Below, one piece after another: positions 20,185 to 32,599 of a stretch of DNA of 64,000 nt. This DNA comes from Blastomussa wellsi (taxonomy: Eukaryota > Cnidaria > Anthozoa > Scleractinia > Plerogyridae), in NCBI GenBank assembly GCA_947652115.1, contig OX393563.1, forward strand, positions 26,175,292 to 26,239,291, in the 5' to 3' direction. The notes beneath the pieces are model-generated. The model did no database searches. It was given only the letters and a program-made list of their open reading frames with translations, and had not been told where the DNA came from. Both the position numbers and the translations under genes were made by a program. Numbering within the stretch: position 1 is the first letter of the stretch; every line of letters begins with the position of its first letter.

Positions 20185-21384
20185 AATTTTACATAGTATT
20201 GTCCAACACTGCAAAAACTATCGAAAAACTATCGAACATAGCAAAATCCTTTGAGAACGTTTGGCATAACTTTTGAAAAAATAACGATGGAACTTTGGAG
20301 GCATGTTCACATATCAACTGCGTTGTTCAGAGTTTTCAACCCCACTTTTTTTTTCTACTGACACCGTGTCTTCGCGATGTGATCATCCTTTTGTCGGTTA
20401 CGGATTCCCCTTTTGTCGTCGATATCTTTGAGCTTTTCTTTGCAACGTCCAACGACGGGTTGCATGAGTTCCGCCTATATCCAATTTGTTTTTCTTTTCT
20501 GTGAAATTTTATTAGCCAGAGATGTATTTCCTTTTTTTTTTCTTTTGCTACAAAAAAAATACGTCTCTTGGCTACTAAAAAATAAAGGATTTTGCTTCTT
20601 CAAAATTCTGAAAAAGAAAGAAAAAAAAGGGCGATGGGGCCTCAAGCCCCTTGCTGTGGAAGTTGTTAAGAAACAACTTAAAGAACTCGACGGCGAGAGA
20701 GAGAGGCCGTCGACGCCAGAGGGCGCGCGTCAAACCGCGAGGCCACGGTGGCGTTGAGAAAAACATGGCCAATTTTTAATAGATATAGGTTCGGAGCTAT
20801 TGTTTAACGAAATTATGCATAAAATACTCATTGGTATGCAAAATTGATGACGCATTAATACACAGGAGACGAAAAAGGCGGGCAATCATAATTACCATAT
20901 AACGTTTGTTTCATGTTTTTCAAAATATAATTATATTTAATATAATTAAATTATATTGTTTAAGTTGAACGAAAGTAGTAGTAGTAATGGTAAAGTTTGA
21001 ATTGCCGATAGCTAATTTCTTGCAGTTTCTCAAACTAAATAGAACTGATATTTTCTGATTGCATTTCTTATTGTAAACATCCTTCTTACTCTACACGCAT
21101 GTTTGCTTTTTCCTTTCAGTGTATCTTGGACTTCTTGCTAAGTGGGCGATGAAGATCAAAGTCAAGTACAAAGAAGACAAGAATTAACTGTTAAGAACTC
21201 AGGACAATAATTTTAGAGGTGATTTAGCCACCGGAAATAATCTTTCCGAATATCCAATCAGACTCGGTTACAAGTCAGAATGAAGATATTAACTTCACAA
21301 TGACACTTGAATAATCAGTTTTCAGAAAATCAGTGAACAAATTTGAATAACCGTAGTCTAGCTGCAAACATTTTTTTTGAGGAG
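20185..21384. other. Non-coding DNA with one weak exon candidate
   Basis: Contains a GC-rich patch at 20680-20757 (GACGGCGAGAGAGAGAGGCC) and an acceptor-led block at 21120-21187 (YLGLLAKWAMKIKVKYKEDK, then TAA). Neither shows a recognisable domain. Confidence 0.35.
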
Positions 21385-21705
21385 AGGTGTAATCTATCAC
21401 TCTATCCTGGGACAGTAATAATTCGCTCTGAAGTAATGGTAATGACGTTGAAAAAGTTCCGTTAATTGTACGAGTTTGAGCAATAAAAGTTTTAAAATAT
21501 TTTGCGACAGCCATCGACAAAATGCTATGTAATTCGCCTCGACATATTTAAGTCACGAGTTTTCTGGCAATTAATTTGTCAATGGCTGTTACGAAAAACT
21601 TTTATTGATCAAACTCGTACAATTTACGGTACTTCCTCAACGTCATTCTCAAAACTCAGAGCGAATTATTTCTGTCACGGAAAAAGTGATAGATTAGACA
21701 ATCAA
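21385..21705. mobile_element. Fold-back MITE
   Basis: The segment 21385-21518 (TAATCTATCACT...AATTCGCTCTGA...TTGTACGAGTTTGA) is repeated in reverse at 21578-21705, giving arms of about 130 imperfect bases around a 60-base centre. It encodes nothing. Confidence 0.7.
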
Positions 21706-23756
21706 GACTTCTCCCGGCAAGAAAGCATGTTTTGATTGAATAGTTTACGATTTCAGATGAGATGTTGAGTACTGCGCCTAAACTTACAAATTCAAGTCAG
21801 AATCGTTAGTCTTAAATAATGAGGAGCAAAATTGTAAACAGAATTTTCCTGTTTTACGCTTTCAAAGCGAATTTAGTTCTGTTATTTTAAATCTCTCTTT
21901 GCAAATTAGTTAAAAGAAATATTAATTTCATTTTTCAAAGTCTAAACCAGAAATTACTAAGTGTGGAAATCACGACTCCATATACAATGAGTAAAACAAA
22001 TTATTTTATTGTATATTGAGTAGTAATTTCTGGTTTAGACATTGAAAATGAAATTGCTTAATGACAACAATTACTTGTAAAATTTGTTTAATGGTTTGAT
22101 AAATACTCTTTCAATCGCTCTTGTTTCTTTCTTTTATTATCAAGCGTGCATAAATAAAAAATTGCGCTTTTAAAAGGGGCCTGGAAACTAGTCAAAATGT
22201 AGGCTATCTCTTTTACTACATTTTGACTATGTAGGGAACGGAAAAAAACTTCTGCGATTTTGAACAGAGTCTAGCCTGAAATCAAAGCCATACTAAGGAC
22301 TTTTGATGAGACCAATCCATTGCACAGTGCAAGATTTTTCCCGCCAAAAGACTTAGTATATTTTTGACTCAAAACCAGACACCATTCAAAAGCACAGACA
22401 TTTTTTTCCAAGGACAATTTTCCCGTCAAAAGACTTGGTTTTTTTCCTTGACCCCTTTTAAAAGCGCAAAACTTTCCGGTCGAAAGACACGCATACATAT
22501 ACTTCATTTAACCTCGAAATTAGAGTAGCTAAAGAAAAGCAAGTATCATTCTAATACTACTAAAATGTAGACTTATCCACATTTCTTCTTTTTAATTTGA
22601 GATATACAAGATTGTCCTGCCAATGACTTTTCAAATGAGTTTCCCTGTTAGGTCTAAAATTACGTGTATCATAAGTCAACAACCAAGATTTTTATGTTAA
22701 TCAATGAACTTCTTGAATCTTCTAGCGTAGTCTTTTCACCTAAAATTAAAAGGAACATTCAAGTCAATGGTTGGACCACACTTTCCAAAGTTTGTACTTG
22801 CATCATTCATTAGACTATTAATAAAACTATTCATGTAGTGTGACTGTGTTATAAATAACAACTTTGCAGAAAATGTAAGAATTTAAGGTGACTCATCTCA
22901 TGGCTGTAATCAAACGCGGCAAGTCGAGCATGGCAAATTTGCTGATCCCAAAGCACACAAATATGTAGATAATACTTCTGAAACAAACTAGCTGTCAACA
23001 AGTAATCGGATAACGAAACTTTCCGCAGCAAATGCAAAAGTACCCTATATTTTTATAAATATTTCGCGCTCTTAAAATGGTTCAATGCCTTTGAAATTTT
23101 CGAGATGACACATAACAAGCTAGACTTTCGATCTAGAGATTTTAAAAAAAATTCTATCGACTAGTTTTTAAATAGATGCTCCCATATCAAAGGCATGAGA
23201 AAAATGTGAATATTAAAGACATTACTTTTGAGTTCGCAGAAAAAAATCTAGTGAAGCAAACTGGATAAAAACTTTCAGGAAAGTTGTTCTATGCCAAAGG
23301 TATAAAACATGGAAAGGACATTGTTACAATCTACAGGAAGCCGCTGGAATCACGAACTAACAGATACTAAGGCGAACATGTTAAATTTTGACAGCAAAAT
23401 ATTCAACTAGCTTTTTTTCAAAAACGCTCTCATATAATTTTTCAAAACTTTGCAGTGTGGAAGATCTAAATGTATACTAGAAGGGACGTGGATTCGTTTT
23501 AAAAGTTTAGGTCTGGATTTGGAGAAAAATGCTGATTTTCAGAAACCATGACGTCATCATTTCGTTGCTATGGTAATACCGATACCAATGAAATGTACAT
23601 TTTTGGAAACCTTATTCATTTTCTAGTTGCCCGACCGACGCAAGACAGCAAAGCTGTAGCCTATTAAAGCCGGGTTGGTGTAGTTCCGAAAAACTGAGAT
23701 GAGCTACCTTAACGCACAAGCAGTCCGAAAAGCTTCAATTATGATTCAATATTAAT
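21706..23756. other. Non-coding DNA with small hairpins
   Basis: Holds a hairpin at about 21948-22040 (TCTAAACCAGAAATTACTA against TAGTAATTTCTGGTTTAGA), a shorter one at 22194-22233 (AGTCAAAATGTAG), and two loosely repeated segments at 22330-22490 containing CCGTCAAAAGACTTGG. No gene recognised. Confidence 0.5.
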
Positions 23757-23913
23757 ATAATTTGGTTTTATCAACTGGGTTGATAATGTCAATTGGCCAC
23801 CGTAAAGAGATTCAAGAGCTGACGTTTCGAGCGTTAGCCCTTCGTCGGAGCGAATCGGACTCTTTACGGTGGCCAATTGACATTATCAACCCAGTTGATA
23901 AAACCAAATTATA
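23757..23913. repeat. Palindromic Penelope-type terminus with hammerhead-like loop
   Basis: The left arm 23757-23809 is a perfect inverted copy of 23861-23913 (ATAATTTGGTTTTATCAACT...CCACCGTAAAGAG). Between them, on the minus strand, lie CCGACGA and CTCGAAACGTC separated by a short stem (GGGC/GCTC), which is the hammerhead ribozyme layout with C in place of the usual U in CUGANGA. The same unit closes the Penelope-like element at 63590-63680. Confidence 0.75.
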
Positions 23914-23922
23914 TTGTTATAC

Positions 23923-23959
<37 letters not shown>

Positions 23960-25763
23960 TATCCCCTCTATGATTCAATATTACTTTCTTAATCTTCTAC
24001 AGCCTGAGTAAAACTTGTTATAAACACGTCTATGCATGGCGTACCTACTTTTCATTTTGGTTCTATTTATTTATCAAAGCGACCCTTCTGTTCCAAGATT
24101 AAAATAGAAAGTCTCAAAACTAGTTACAATGCATTTTCGTTAATGTAAGTTATGAGAATTTGACAGTGCATCAAGACATCCCTAATATTCATGCTTGTTA
24201 TTCTTATTGCTACATCAATTCGATAAAACTGCAGATTTTCTTACTGAATGCCTTACGTTCCTTTAACATTCACTCTGAGAAATGTTACATAACAATTTCA
24301 CATGGAATAATTGTAAATCCTTTCCATATGGACTTTTGTTTCCTTACTTTTGTACATTGAATACAACACAATCAGTGTCAATAACAATTTTTGAGAATCA
24401 CCGCACATCTTTTTCACATTTTTCAAGTATATCAATTTCAATCCTTTTCTATAAAAGCCATCCTTGTTTCTTCTCAGTGTACTTCTTTGGTGTTTTTCTA
24501 CCTTTGTAAACAATTATTTCAAGGTTTTTGATTTGAGGCTTGATTAGACTAACTTCACTCTTGGTAACTAAAGTCCATTTTAAAAAAACTATCATTTCGG
24601 TGTACCACAGCTCGATTTGAAAATTCCAAACTGTTGCACAATTTCCCAGGACAAGACAGAGCCCCGTTAACGAATCTATAGCTATGTTATGGTTTGTACA
24701 TCCTGAAAATTTAGCCTAAATTTGTTTGTCATTTGTAATCCCCATCAATCTTCTCCATCCTTGTTTTCTGTATCACCTCTTTGGTGTTTTTCTTCCTTAG
24801 TAGACTAATGTTCTGTAGTTTCCAACATTGAAAGGGTAATTTTCTTCCATGCAAAGAAAGAAAACAACTCAAAATATAGTGAGGTAAATAGCTTGCTACA
24901 ATTCAATTAACTTCTGTGAAACAATCTAGCGGCAGCAGTTAAAGAATCAATCGACACCCAAAAAATGAGTTGTTTTCATCAAAGTTGAAAAACTTTTCTG
25001 CTTGCTTGAACAGCATAAACTACTTTATAGAGAAGCCTTGGGAAAATTGTAGTATTTACTGCGCAACGGCCTTTTGGCCTTCTTTGGGGTACCATAAAAA
25101 ACTGTACACAGAATTACGACAATTCTAGTGGTGCGAAACAAATACGCAATAATTGGCGAACAAGTTGTGATTTTTTTCTTGGCATTACTAATTACATAGA
25201 AACAAAAAACAGGTTTGAAACACCCTTAATTTTATAACTTACAACTTAAAATCTAGCTTGTTGATCTCCATTTTTTATTGTTAAATACTGATTAGCTCGT
25301 CAGGATACAACTTTTTTAAAGTTAACAAAATTTCCAGGAATGGTTTCAGAGCCACCTAAACTGTTTGAAAATTTATGGTGCCTCCGAAACCGCTCTTTGG
25401 TTGATCACAATTCAGTAATAAACAAGGGAGTTCACTGATCTCGTTTTTGAGTTACAAGCACTTAAAGCAAAACTTAAGGGTGTTTGTAACCAGTTATACT
25501 GTTGCTATGGTAACCAGAAATGTCACGAAAACAATCATAACTTTTCGATTTTATTATTCTCACATCAACTGATAAAGAGCAGTAGCACTGATCCATCAAA
25601 GTATAACAGCTGGAATATGTTGGAAACTATTCTGAGCAACCTTAATTAAGCTATCACTTCTAAAACATTGACAGGTTTGAAAATACTAGATCCATTTTTA
25701 GCAGAAACATTTCATCAGAGATATCACAAATTTAAAAAATAATTTATGTCCTAAACAGAGTGC
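23914..25763. other. Non-coding AT-rich DNA
   Basis: No gene, RNA or clear transposon was recognised in this stretch. Short open frames at 24160-24513 overlap on both strands and show no domains. Confidence 0.5.
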
Positions 25764-26209
25764 TTAAAGTGCATCTAACCCCAAAAATAGTTTTGGCTGA
25801 AATAACCCTTTGCATCAGTTTGAAATGCATTGCACCTTTCATTTCTACTTTTTACCTAATTATGACTGTTTATAGCATTCAAAAGTTACGATAAACTGCA
25901 TCAAACTTCAACAAAGTCAGAAGGGGCATGGGTCTATTCCCAAATTGATATCACAAACTGATTCGCATTGCCTCAAGACTTTGTAAACATACATGTAAAT
26001 CAGTTTGTCACGTCAATTTGGTAATAGAACCAGGCCCCTTCTGATTTGGTTGTGGAACAGATGATGCTCAGTTTTCCGTAACTTTTGAATGCTGTAAATA
26101 GGTAGTCAAAAGTTAGTAAAAAGGAGAAACAAAAGGTGCAAATATACGTTTGAAACTGATGCAAAGGTTTATTTCAGCAAAAAATACTTTGTGGGTTGGA
26201 GCACTTTAA
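25764..26209. mobile_element. TTAA-ended palindromic MITE, copy 1
   Basis: The element starts TTAAAGTGCATCTAACCCC and ends with GGAGCACTTTAA. Most of its length is an imperfect inverted repeat (for example GTCAGAAGGGGCATGGGTCT against AGGCCCCTTCTGA). It shares layout and sequence with the copy at 43221-43663. Confidence 0.85.
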
Positions 26210-26545
26210 TCAACACCCAAATTTGAATGAGAAAGAATATTTTTTGAAATAATTATCAAAAGTTCAAATTTTAGTATTCTTGGGAAAAGCTGATAAAAAC
26301 CACTTAATAAACTTCAACCAAATGTTCAAGAAAAAGAAAATAGTAAACCAAAGTCTAGATATGAATTGGTGCACACGCGAACTTAAATTCCATTTTATCT
26401 CACTTCACTTTTTAAACAGCATTATTATTACAGGGATTTCCATCCCTCAGAAACTGTGATTGAGCTTGTGTAAAACTATGATAACCTTGCTGATGTTATT
26501 GATGATTTTATTTTTGGTATCATGTATGCTTGACCCTTTTACTGT

Positions 26546-28074
26546 ATTTAAGGTTACTTCCCACCTCTATGGCTGTCCCTTGGGCAAAATTCGAATGCAC
26601 GCTAGTTTCAATGAAATCTTAACAAACTACACATCAAAAGAAAGCTCAATAAATGGAGTCTCCAATAATATATAGCTTTAGCCAAGCCTAAAAGTGGAGC
26701 TCCGAATTTTTGCTGGTTCTTAATAATTTCTGAAATTGGGTGCTGAAATTGCATTCATTCAAAGTTCAAGCACGTGCAACTACTTAAAAAAGATTCCACA
26801 GCTGAAATAAATAAGAATTAAAAACGTCAGCTCCAATTGCAGAATTTCAACTGAGAATGACCATGAAAAAATTAAAAAATCCTGTCAGTAGCCAAAAAAA
26901 TCGGACCTCAGACCGTGATCAATGAAAAATAATACCTGGTCAGCGATCAAATTAAAAAAAAATGACCTCGATGAGTTCTAAATGTGAGCCTCCGATCTGG
27001 TAATGTCATAGCGGAGCTCCAGCGGCCCAAAGGGCCGCAAAGGGGAGTCCCATACTCATATGGGAAAGAAAAGGAAACCCATGAGTTGATTTTCTCATGG
27101 TTATCATGGCTACTGGTATTGCTCGTGGGCACGTATGCACAACGATGGCGACTATTACGACGATGACGGAGTCGCGCAACATGACAGCTATAAATAGCCA
27201 TGTCTTGTCAACACCTAGTCAGCCATGTTATGGTCAATTGGCAGCTGTCAAATCGAGGTATCCGCTGACCAGTATCACATGACCAGATCGTGGGCTCAGG
27301 TTAGAACTCATCAAGGTAACGCGATTTTTTTTAAATTGACCGCTGACCAGGCATTGGTTCTATTCATTGATCGCGGGTTCAAGTCCGTTTTTTTCTTCTG
27401 GCAGCATTTTTTAACTTTTTATGGTCATTCTTAGCGGAAATTCTGCAATTGGAGAATTTATTTCAGAGAAATTATTAAGAACCAGCAAAAATACGTAGCT
27501 CCGCTTTTAGGCTTGGCTAAATCTATATATTACTGGTCAATGGATACCTTCTTTTTACAGCTGTCAATTGACCACAACATGGCAAAGATGTCAATTTATG
27601 GCAGCCTTTTAAAATGTTAACCAGGTGGAACTCTCTGGACTCTGGCATATTGATATTTGGGGCCACATCGTACACGCCCGAGTCGTGCTGCTTGCCATTT
27701 TGACCATGAGAAATTAAATTAAGCGAGATGAGTTGCATAAATGGATGCCATGGGAAAAATATTTTACATATCAGAATTTCCTGACCCTTTTGTTGACTGA
27801 TGCCTTGTGAATAACACTGTGCAGGCATTTTGCTCAGCTGTGGCATCCGATACCCGATAAATTCAATAGAAACCTTGATTGTTTCACGTCTTACCAGCTC
27901 CTGCCACTTACATGGACTAAAGGGAAAAATCTCTTAACTACATTTTATTGTAAACACCATTAATTTTATTAAGCTTTCTTCTGATGTATAGTTTGTAAGG
28001 ATTTTATTGAAACTAGCACACGTATCAATTTTTCCTGAAGGACACCCGCAAAGGTGGGAAATAACCTTAAATTT
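26546..28074. mobile_element. Long-inverted-repeat transposon with interrupted right arm
   Basis: The left arm is 26546-26735. Its outer half (GGTTACTTCCCACCTCTATG ... ACTAGTTTCAAT-like segment) matches the reverse complement of 27959-28074, while its inner half (TTAGCCAAGCCTAAAAG ... GGTTCTTAATAATTTCT) matches that of 27465-27536. The right arm is therefore split by about 420 bases. The centre (26880-27400) contains GACCAGG-type strings and GC-rich sequence but no transposase. Confidence 0.65.
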
Positions 28075-28239
28075 GTTAATGCGAAGCCAAAACATCTTTG
28101 CATATTCCTCTAGGCAAAAACGCAAAGGCAACAATGGAAAAAATGTTCTGAAACGACCTTCAGACTTCAGACAGTTTGAAAATCTTCAGAAATCTGAAAA
28201 ATGGTCACAAATCTTCAGAAAATCTTCTAAAACTTTATT

Positions 28240-28375
28240 TATAATTTATGTATTTTTTCGCTGTTTTCTTTTCTTCCCTTGAGCCCGCCTCGAATAGCTA
28301 TCAAGCTACTCACGGGCTCAAACATTTTGTATTACTTCGGTATTAATTAATAAAGTTGTTGTTGTTGTTGTCTCG
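28240..28375 (+). mobile_element. 3' tail of a LINE
   Basis: A GAGCCCG...CGGGCTC hairpin followed by ATTAATAAAG and a (GTT)n run is typical of a non-LTR element 3' end in such genomes. No coding part remains upstream. Confidence 0.4.
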
Positions 28376-29415
28376 TGTTCAACTCAGTATATCTCATTTG
28401 TTAAACAACAATTTCACATCTCTGTGCTCCATTTATTATTCTATTTTTAATTTGCCATAGGTTATTAAATTGGACTACACTTCTCACTTTAAGAAATCTA
28501 AATACTAAATTCTATACTGCATGACATCTCAAAGTTGTCAGATCCTCTTACATCTCCTTACATTTAAAAAACCATGTCAAACATTCAGAAAAATCTGCCA
28601 TTAAATCCAGATGCACCTCAATTGCAGAACTTAAAAAAAAATATAAACACTTACATCGACCAATGTTTTGATCTTTTAAATGACATTATGTTTACTGTCA
28701 CGCCAGCAAAATATAGTCAATGGAACATGACGCCGGTATCTTTGGGTCTTTCATGGCAACACAGCTCTCAATAAAATTATTTTGCAGTCAAGTGCCAAAT
28801 GTCGTCAAACTCTGAGACTCTTTGTATATTGGGTTTAAACATTATGACTTTGTTGTCTTTAGCATATTATAACGATTCATGGCATTGGTGTAAAATATTG
28901 AAGCACTATGCATTGTGATGTTTTAACAAGTGTAATGATAAGCTGGTCCGTAGTACAGCTCTTTCTACTGGGTATTTTGTAGACGTTTGTCTAGCTATAA
29001 AAGCTCAAACAAACTGTTCAGAGTTCACTTCAGTGTTCTGTTGTACAGCGCAGTTAGTACTTGTTGTACCATCAACTCTACATATGAAGCTCAAGACGTC
29101 ACAGCTGATGAAGTTATACGGAACCACACAACCACTTTAGACGACTTATTCAACATCACATTACATCAGAAGGAGAAAAATTTGCCTCAAATGTATTGGA
29201 TACCTAAGCTTCACAAAACACCATACAAAGCATGATTTATTGCAGGATCAAGTTCTTGTACCACTACTAAACTTTCTCAAACTCATTAATAATTCATCGA
29301 GTTAAAACAAAGACAATCATAACCGTGAAGGAGGTTTTGATACCCGATCTTAATTAGCATAGATTTTGACGATTTTATTTCTCCGTTTACTCCTTGGTTT
29401 TTGTTTCGATTGAGA

Positions 29416-29564
29416 AGATATATCAAACACTCGAGACAGTGTTTCATCGGCTATCCAAACACCTCGAAGTTCATTAAAAATACTCCGCTGTGCGTCGTAT
29501 TTTCAACTCTCTTCTCGGTGTTTGGATATCCCGATGAAACACTGTCTCTCGTGTTTGATATATT
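29416..29564. repeat. Imperfect palindrome
   Basis: The arm AGATATATCAAACACTCGAG...CCAAACACC (29416-29463) pairs with GGTGTTTGGATAT...GTGTTTGATATATT (29517-29564). It lies inside the insertion at 29283-29825. Confidence 0.8.
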
Positions 29565-29749
29565 ACATCTAAACAAGCAATTATACCATGTTAATTTAAC
29601 TCTCTCGTTCTAATCAGCATGTTACTATTGTACATTCTTTTGTTACTTTTGGCTATTTTGTTAGGTTCCCAATTTATTTCACACTTGTTAGTTATCTTTG
29701 TTTAGCATTATATTATAAGTTCAAATGTAACTTCAAATTAATTCTACTT

Positions 29750-29790
29750 TCAACTGAAGATGGTCGTTGAACGACCGAAACATGTCTTGC
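29750..29790 (+). ncRNA. Hammerhead ribozyme core
   Basis: CTGAAGA (29754-29760) is followed by a six-base stem GGTCGT/ACGACC with a small loop, then GAAAC (29777-29781) and ATGTC. This matches the conserved CUGANGA...GAAAC core. Hammerheads are a known feature of Penelope-like termini. Stem III is minimal, as in those elements, so self-cleavage may need a dimeric form. Confidence 0.7.
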
Positions 29791-30797
29791 AAACGTAGTT
29801 TCAAATGTGTCGTTATTTTTATATAAATTAATTACTAGTTGCCTCAAACTAGTTAAAAATCATTGTCATGCTTATTGTAAAACTATTCTACAAAGAACAG
29901 GTATTAACAGCATGTGGATCATCAACAACTCACTGGATGTACTTCGCACTTTGCAAGACAAACAACTTTCGTTAAACAAGTTAAGCACTTGGGACTTTTC
30001 AACTCTATATACAAGCCTACCGCACGCCAAACTTAAACTTCAACTGCACGATCTACTGGAAAGAGTTTTTAGCAACCAATTCATTGCAACCAATAAGAAG
30101 TCGTCAAAATACAGTTACTTTTCTTGTAGAGACCTTTGCTGTGCTATTGACTTTCTTATCAACAACATCTACGTCCGTTTTTTCGGCAAGTTATTGGTAT
30201 ACCGATGGGCACTAACAGTGCGCCTTTATTGGCTGATCTCTTTCTCCACACTTTCGAGTACGACTTCATGCTAAAAACTATGAAACAAGACATGACAAAG
30301 GCCGCAACATTCAGCAATACCTTTCGCTATATCGACGATTTATTCAGCGTCAACAATGCGAATTTTGGAAATTGTATCCACGAAATTTACCCGACAGAAC
30401 TGGAACTGAAAAACACTACCGTGGCTTCAAATGAAGGGTGTTATCTTGACATTAAGATCATTCAGACGACAACACACCTTGTCATATAAGTGTCTACGAC
30501 AAGAGAGATGACTTCTCATTCTGGATTGTAAACTTTCCTCATATGGACAGCAACATCCCAGCCAATCCGGCCTATGGTGTTTACATATATCAATTGGTGC
30601 GATATGCTAGAATTTGCTCATCCAAATTGGACTTTATAGACAGGCTTCATAGTCTTTCTTCACGTCTTCATCACCAAGGCTTCAACACTGCTATGCTTCT
30701 CAAATCGTTTAATAAATTCTTCAAGCGCCACGGTGAAATCATTCGCGTTAAATATGACATTACACTTAGGGAATTGAGATCAGTGGTTTGTGATTGA

Positions 30798-32540
30798 GAA
30801 CAAACAACGTATCCTTTGCTTGTTTGTAATTGTTACGTCGTCTTTGTAACTCTAATTAATTTATACGCACTGCTTCCGGGTCCTTCATTTGGATTTGAAG
30901 GCGTGTGCACATATTTTCGTATGTGGTGCGCATGTTTGGTTTATTTAGTTGACGTGTATGCTTAGTTCGCAATTTAACGGTTTAATTTATTTTTCGTTGT
31001 TTTCCTTATTACTTTTTCTTGTCAGTAACTGTGCTCACATCGTGGGTGGCTCCACCTGAAATGTTCTGCAATTGGTATAGGATTTAATGGAGCCAAAACC
31101 AATTGTGGAATTACAAGCATTTTAGGCATCCTACTGATGAACGGTTATGGCAATTAGATATTTTTTACAGGAGCCAACATTGAGATTGTGGTCTGTCGCC
31201 TTTGAATTGTAAAGTATCGTAAAAAATTTTTCCCTCCCTCCCTCCCTTTGGCGACAGGGTTGGTCATTTTATTTGCAATCTATTAAACAAGGGTCACTCC
31301 TACGTCTTTTGGTGAAGTCTGCGCAGTGACTTCCCCTAAGCTTGTTGAACTGACTGCCTTTGGATATCGCTTGCTAACCTATACTCTTGTCCGATCCAGC
31401 ATGTGCTGTTTTGCATTTAGTAGCCCACATATTAAATAAATATTAAGGAAAAGTGACATTTAAAGACTCTATCCACCAGGATGCTTTGCGCTCCACGGCT
31501 GAGGTTTTGTACAATAGGAAACCTCCATTGGTTGTGTTGAAGATCATTTCGCTCTTCAATGCTTTAGAAACCAAGTCATCTATCTGGATTTTTTGGCCCC
31601 TATTGCTTTAATGAAAAGATTTGATATTGTTCTTAACATTGAGGAGATTATTTGGCCATAAATTGTTCATCTGGCATGTATTTGAGAAGCTAAACAACTG
31701 CCGTTTCCCGATGTGACTTTGTCCATGGCGACAGCAAAGAATTCTGTGGAAAGGAGAAAGGCTCTTTTCAAGAAATACTTCAGAAAATCTGTCCAGGATC
31801 GGTGGAGGAACAAAGAAGATGCACCCGAATAAATGTTCTGGTTTGCTCTAGTAAGTGACACTGATTTTCCTTCGCATTAATTTGTTGCTTTCAGAACAGA
31901 TGAAAATAGGCTATCGCATTACATTTACATTCTTCCAGTGTCAAGTTAACTTTGGTGTGATTGCTTGAACTTTATTGCGATTATATTTGCTTTCTCTTCT
32001 ACGATTGATTCCTGGTAAAGGACACCTTCCATTTCAAAAAGGAACGAGCTGAAAACATTTGAGCATTCGTACATGACCGGATAAAACTCTGTAGGGGATT
32101 CTAAACTCTGGTAAGGAAATCGCCAACAGAAAAATAAGGATTCATTGCTTGTACATCTTTGCCTGTACAGAATTTTAACCGTAGTAAGTGCTTTGTATTC
32201 TGCATATCTGATTGAGAAAGCCAATAAGGGCAAATTTATCTTACCGAGTTGTTTTCAAATTGTTGCATGACACATCGTTGCATGCACGGCAGGAGCTTGC
32301 AGTTGATTGTGACCCCAACACAACGCGGTCATAATTTAAAATACGGTTTATCTGTATTTCTTAGCTATATGTAGATGGTATGAAAAGAAAACATTTTATG
32401 CCATTTTGTACTGGTAGATTTTATTTTAGGACGCTAAATGCCCAAATCTGTTCAATTTTCAAACGCATTTTCTTCATCACAAAAACAAACGCGCGCAGTG
32501 CATCCTGGCAGAAAGAGAGTCTTTAAAGTAACTTGAAATG
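30798..32540. other. Non-coding DNA
   Basis: No gene recognised. A (CCCT)n microsatellite lies at 31231-31248. Open frames at 31667-31861 and 31946-32233 (minus) show no known domain. Confidence 0.5.
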
Positions 32541-32599
32541 AAATGAAAGGTGACAAAAGGAATGATCATGTAGGTCAAGGGTGATGGTCTTCGGTGTGT

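Larger units (their letters stand above)
29283..29825 (+). mobile_element. Insertion within the Penelope-like RT, ends in a hammerhead core
   Basis: The RT frame is open up to TTTKLSQ near 29280 and resumes at TTAATTACTAGTTGCCTC near 29825; the inserted 540 bases are foreign to it. The insert holds a fold-back hairpin (29416-29564) and, near its end, the hammerhead core. It is probably the terminal part of a second Penelope-like or retrozyme-like element. Confidence 0.6.
28990..30797 (+). pseudogene. Penelope-like element reverse transcriptase, decayed
   Basis: Penelope-type strings occur in order: KNLPQMYWIPKLHKTPYKA ending in a TGA at 29233-29235; SCLKLVKNHCHAYCKTI near 29850; STWDFSTLYTSLPHAKLK near 29990; MGTNSAPLLADLFLHTFEYD at 30205; the catalytic FRYIDDLFSV near 30320; and NPAYGVYIYQLVRYARI at 30565. 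The RT ends at 30797 without a visible GIY-YIG endonuclease downstream. A frame change near 30190 and an insertion at about 29283-29825 break it. The leading frame at 28574-28774 may belong to the 5' part, but this is uncertain. Confidence 0.85.

Noticed and set aside
20413..20757. 114-codon frame with Lys-rich end
   Set aside because: It is mostly poly-F and poly-K from T- and A-runs, with no domain.
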